The notes below the pieces were generated by a model. The model had not been told where the DNA came from. It did not search any database and saw only the letters and a program-made list of their open reading frames with translations. This document shows positions 60,090-64,000 of a stretch of 64,000 nt of DNA, piece by piece (within the stretch, counting starts at the first letter, position 1; each line of letters begins with the position of its first letter). Source of the stretch: Cheiracanthium punctorium (Eukaryota; Arthropoda; Arachnida; Araneae; Cheiracanthiidae); the NCBI GenBank assembly GCA_038373885.1, contig JAWZYV010002522.1:186001-250000 (forward strand), read 5' to 3'. A program made the position numbers and the translations under genes.

Positions 60090-60312
60090 AGGGGTCCCCA
60101 CCATGTCCAGTGCTGAAAATGATAGATGGTTGAAATGTGGAGGTCAATAGTTCTGGCCTTCCGCGTGGCTGTCAATCAAACGGTTGTTTTGGCCTGTTTT
60201 CTCTATATGTTACGTGAATACGCGTTAGAACGCCTTAAAAAGTCCTCTGCCCAAGGCAATCCCCCCTTCCATGACAGATACGCCATGTGCTGGTTTGCCT
60301 TAAGTACACTTG
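60090..60312 (+). repeat. tRNA-derived SINE, copy 3 (diverged)
   Basis: It shares the body motifs GTGAATACGCGTTAGAACGCC, TTAAAAAGTCCTCTGCCCAA and CTGGTTTGCCTTAAGTAC with copy 2. The head (CACCATGTCCAGTGCTG) is degraded. Confidence 0.65.
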
Positions 60313-61010
60313 GTGAGGACATCCCCATATTAATACAGAGCCCAAGTTTCGAAGGTGACGCAGTGATGCCTTTACTTAATATTTGAAAAAACACAATGTC
60401 AAAAAACTCAAAATACAAATTTTCATCTAATAGCTTTTGAATTTAAATCTCTAAAAAATTACTCTATAATGTTAAAAAGAAATGTTAAACTCTGAGCGTT
60501 AAATTCTAAAATAATTGCATTTAATCATATTCACAGCACAGTCGCGATTGTTCTAGTTTTCCATACAACTCAGTTAGTGAAAAAAATCAGTTTAGCTCCC
60601 AAATAATGATCGAAACATAGAAAACAGGCAATTTTTTTTTATTGCAGGACAAAAAATTCAAATACTTGGTGCACCCGTAAGCCCTATCAGAAATCCCTCT
60701 CCCAAAGAAAGTGGGTGTATTTTTTCTGTAGATGTCCTCATAGACATTTCTGTGCAGTGTTGACATGCTGTTTTTGCAATGGCGTGATACTGCTGTACGG
60801 AAAGGAGTCAACGTGTCAATACAAAACAATTGACTATTATTTTCCGAAATTATTAACCTGCTCTAATAAGTAATGTGATAATATGTAACTACATTTTCCA
60901 TTTAAATATGCACGCTTAAACCCAAAGAGCGGAAAAAAATGATACATTGCGGAGCGATCCGTTTCCATGGAAACCTACCGGTATTTCCGCGAAAGTGCTC
61001 TTTAAGTAGT

Positions 61011-61106
61011 CTTTTTTCTGAGAATTCCCCTCCTCTCTCCGTCTTTTTTCTGAGAATTCCCCTCCTCGCTCCGTCTTTTTTCTGAGAATTCTCCTACTCG
61101 CTTATT
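61011..61106 (+). repeat. Three tandem 32-bp units
   Basis: CTTTTTTCTGAGAATTC starts at 61011, 61043 and 61075, each followed by a CTCCTC-type tail and CGTC. Confidence 0.85.
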
Positions 61107-63097
61107 GTGATGTTTCGCTCCGCTCTTGTGATCGAAAAACGCTCCTAAAGGGGAAGCGAACTTTTGAAAATTGGGCCAAAAATCGCTCCGACTGATCGAA
61201 TTTCGCTCGTTTGGTTTAAACGTGTGCACTCAAATCACAAAAATTGCTTTATTTCCATTTATCTATTTATTAATTTAATGATTTCGATAGTTCGAGACAA
61301 GCCCGGTCCCGTCGACCTCGAATATTATCGAGACTATTTCAAAATATTTTTTTCCTAACTGCGGTCACATGCCGTGAGGCATTCAACACTACTACAACCG
61401 TAAGCGTTGGTCCCTACATTATGAGGGCTAATGTGCGTGCGCCAACATTATATCAAAATAAAAATGTAGATGACTTCTCAAAAGCTTAAAATTTATGTAC
61501 AATGATAGGAAATATTAAGCCATAAACACAGGTCTAAACAGCTAATTTAATGGGACAGTTATACGCAAATTCAAAATATCACACCTACATTCAGGCTCTT
61601 TTTTTTTTCTTACTGTCCCAAGGGTAAAGCAAATTGCTTATATTTTCAGGTTAATTATACTTTTTTCAAACTCCAGGGGGGTGCAAGTGCACCCCCCTCC
61701 CGGCGCCCATGTTTATTGTTTGACGATGTCAACTGTCAATCCCAATTTTTCGTGGAACTCATCCTGAATACGCTTTTTTTGCCGCATCGTCAAGGTTTGA
61801 TAGCTGACGAAGATCTCCAGGCTTTGAATTCGAGATTATAAGCTAGCTTCAATATGAATTCCATAAACCTCATACGAGCATGTAATGGAGACATGCCTAA
61901 ACTTAAAACGCCTTCTTTTGATGCTTTTATGCCAAGTATAGATAAATTGTTCATTTCAAAAGGCTTGGCTCCGCATACCACACAGTTGCTTGCTGAAGGT
62001 GTGTTGGTCACAATCTGCGCCACTCTGCCATCTATCATTGTGAAACGCAGTACATACTGAACTTTAACTTCGACATCTTTACAAGTAACCGTGGTACGGA
62101 CCAAATTGTTAATTTCGGCCTCCACTCGCTCTTTTTCCTGTCTAATCAATTCTGGTGACTCAGCTCTGTACTGAAATTTCAGCACGCGGCAAAGGTTAGT
62201 TGATGCGTATCTGATGAGGGGCGAGGGTTTTTCCAGACGCACTTTTCTTCATTTGATGTTAGTGTCAATTTAAGCGGGACAACTGAAGTCATGAAAAGAT
62301 GTGCATCAGACGCACCTTCGACATTTTTGTGAAATTTTTGCTTGTATTCACTCTGACCGGATGCACCATCACAGCCCCACTTAGTGTAAAGTAAGAGTTG
62401 GGCTGGTCCAAAAGTTTTATGTCACTCAGTGGTAGCGTCTCAATTATTCTTCTGGAAGTGTGGTCTAGTAAATTTTGAAGAGGAACCTCAGCGGTTATTT
62501 CTATAATTTTTGCATCATGTGGGTAACACTGCTTTTTAGCAGCTTGTATCTTAGTGTAGCTTGGAAATATTTTATAACCAAGTAGATTGTGGAGTGGACA
62601 GCTTTACTCAATATATCGTACTGCTCCCTGGACAACTTGGCTTGGATTATCAATGCCTGCGCACTGTCCGAGACAAACGAAGCTGTTGGTTGGTCCTTGG
62701 ATGAGCCAGAAGCATCTATGAAAGCTTGAGAATAATTGCTTTGTACATCACGGATTTTATATAGTTGAGCTTTGCGCCCGCATAATTCAAATGGCTTAGA
62801 GGGCCTGCCATGTCTAGTTAGGCCAACCGTCTCAATAGCTTCGGGAACTGATACCTCAAATTCATGTGTCATCTAATAAGAAAACTTTTTCCTAAAAGCC
62901 TTTTTATCGTAATTGACGGATTTTAACTTTGTATTAAAATTTCCTTTGAAGCACCTGCTTATTTCTGAACTGATCTTTGCATGGAAATTGTCGCTAAGGT
63001 CATCACCATAGTGCTCTTCCAAGTACTTTTCAACACAACTGTCTCCAAAATATGCATATACGCATTTACCAAGTCCGCACAAGGTATCTTTAACACA

Positions 63098-64000
63098 GGC
63101 ATAGTTTCAGCGAAACGAATCACAAAGAACTGAATACACCACGAACAAAGAATTTTTACTATTGTCTACACAGATGACATTATACACTTTCCTAGTTTAA
63201 ATAGAACCATGTTGGATTAATCACCTGCCCCTTTCCCCCTTCAAAACAAGTGTGAAACAAAAAAGCGCGCGCACAGTCGCGGGCATAGATCTAGGGGAAC
63301 TAGATAGGAAATCGCCATGCTTTGCTTCGACCACCAGGTCATGTGATTCGTAATCCCCACCCTCGAGTTGCGGACTGGGTTAATTGGCGGTAAAGCCTCT
63401 TTGCGTAGTTTGAGTGACAGCTTGTTCAGCAAATAGCTTTCAACCTTGCTGGTATGATTGATGGCGATTACGTGCGTTTGAGTTCGCAGAGCCAGCTGAG
63501 AAGGAGGAACAGAAAAAAAGAAAAAAAAAAGATTATTTAGGTAAGATGCAAAGTGAAATGGCGTAGCTCGATGATAATATTTATGTAGGATAATAAATAT
63601 TTCAATCATATTTTTTAATTTTCGATCGTAAATTTCACTACATATTTTTCAAATAAAATGCTGCAGAATATTTTTGTATTTATCACCCTAATGTTTATAT
63701 CATAGCATTTATTTATAGTAACGTGACCAAAATTTCTATTTTGAGGCAGCTAGTTAATTTTTAAAAGTCAAATAAAAGCAGAAACTAGTGCAATACAGTA
63801 TTCTATTTTAAAGTTTTTTTTATAGACGAAACAGTTTTGTTTTCATTGAAGGAACAATTACTATTCATAGTGTTCTTGGTATTTAAATATTTGCTTTCAG
63901 TATTCAAGGCGTCCTCGAAAATAAAGAACATCTGCTCATTATATTTATAGTGAGATCTTCACTTTGCTCCACTAAGAAAGTTATTTCCTTTTATATGTTC
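63098..64000. other. Unassigned flank
   Basis: No gene recognised. The stretch 63723-63800 repeats 57856-57935 in direct orientation with moderate divergence (shared AAATAAAAGCAGAA and TGCAATACAG). Confidence 0.4.

Larger units (their letters stand above)
59186..61711. mobile_element. GGGCGCCGG terminal-repeat element inserted in the RAG1-like gene
   Basis: The left end CAAGGGCGCCGGCAGGATC and the right end (complement CATGGGCGCCGGGAGGGGG) are inverted repeats, both followed inward by GGGGGGTGCA. The flanks TTCCTTGTT (59177-59185) and TTTATTGTT (61712-61720) match at 7 of 9 bases, a possible 9-bp duplication. The transposase reading frame resumes across the insertion point. The interior contains a mariner-like element, a SINE and a 32-bp tandem repeat. 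Confidence 0.72.
58746..63097 (-). pseudogene. RAG1-like (Transib-type) transposase, split and decayed
   Basis: Read on the - strand. The N-terminal part is 63097-62875 (FGDSCVEKYLEEHYGDDLSD), then after TAG 62872-62501 (PFELCGRKAQLYKIRDVQ). The first catalytic Asp fits KWGCDGASGQSEYK (Asp codon 62368-62370). Frame 62242-61790 carries LRFTMIDGRVAQIV, with the likely second Asp, and a zinc-type CVVCGAKPFEMNN, then SPLHARMRFMEFI. After a 2.5 kb insertion, 59185-58746 carries NDGNTARRFFENP, ATVHKILFHGSQII and SEEAQEARNKD, matching the RAG1 GNFARR, HK and catalytic Glu blocks. Stops and frameshifts make it dead. Transib/RAG1 membership is from recalled motifs and not a search. Confidence 0.78.

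Noticed and set aside
61011..61106. CRISPR-like array
   Set aside because: Units are directly adjacent with no unique spacers, and the DNA is animal-like; it is a simple tandem repeat.

Overview
The window looks like animal nuclear DNA, most likely from an arthropod and plausibly a chelicerate such as a spider. It is AT-rich, intron-dominated and full of transposon remains. The reasons are one spliced gene with exons of 82-212 bp separated by introns of 2-8.4 kb, no bacterial-style gene packing, and a repeat set (Tc1/mariner, pogo/Tigger, hAT, Transib, Penelope, gypsy, copia, non-LTR, tRNA-derived SINEs) typical of arthropod genomes. The spider guess is an inference from the flavour of the gypsy Gag and the non-LTR element and is not proven.

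The only gene that looks alive is a septin of the SEPT6/8/11 group (Drosophila Sep2-like) on the + strand. Eight exons (5886-45588) encode the GTPase domain from the switch II DTVGYG motif onward, the septin-unique region and the C-terminal coiled coil, ending in ...LTLGKSKKK. The first coding exon or exons, with the P-loop, lie before base 1. Splice phases join cleanly across all eight exons.

The septin introns hold most of the mobile DNA. Intron 1 (5968-11275) has a hAT-like insertion with an 8-bp target duplication. Intron 3 (15180-23284) has a broken copia element, a hAT relic, a TACC...GGTA terminal-repeat element and a minisatellite. Introns 4-6 hold MITEs, tRNA-derived SINEs and a non-LTR relic. 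Intron 7 (37013-45405) holds a Tigger relic and a dead Tc1 element (39467-45020) into which a gypsy-type LTR retrotransposon (40758-44846) jumped. Both of these still show their target duplications. The gypsy copy has lost most of its reverse transcriptase/RNase H region and carries a small internal inversion bounded by 18-bp inverted repeats.

Downstream of the septin (from 45.6 kb) no intact gene is seen. The region contains Penelope-like fragments in direct and inverted copies (47.0-50.3 kb), a large imperfect palindrome with arms of about 920 bp (51.9-54.3 kb), mariner-type transposase fragments, and on the - strand a degraded RAG1-like (Transib-type) transposase (58746-63097). That transposase is split by a 2.5 kb terminal-inverted-repeat element which itself contains a mariner-like element and a SINE. 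The RAG1-like relic, the inverted gypsy segment and the large palindrome are the most interesting observations. I saw no sign of an intact undescribed system; nearly all non-septin coding sequence is dead transposon.
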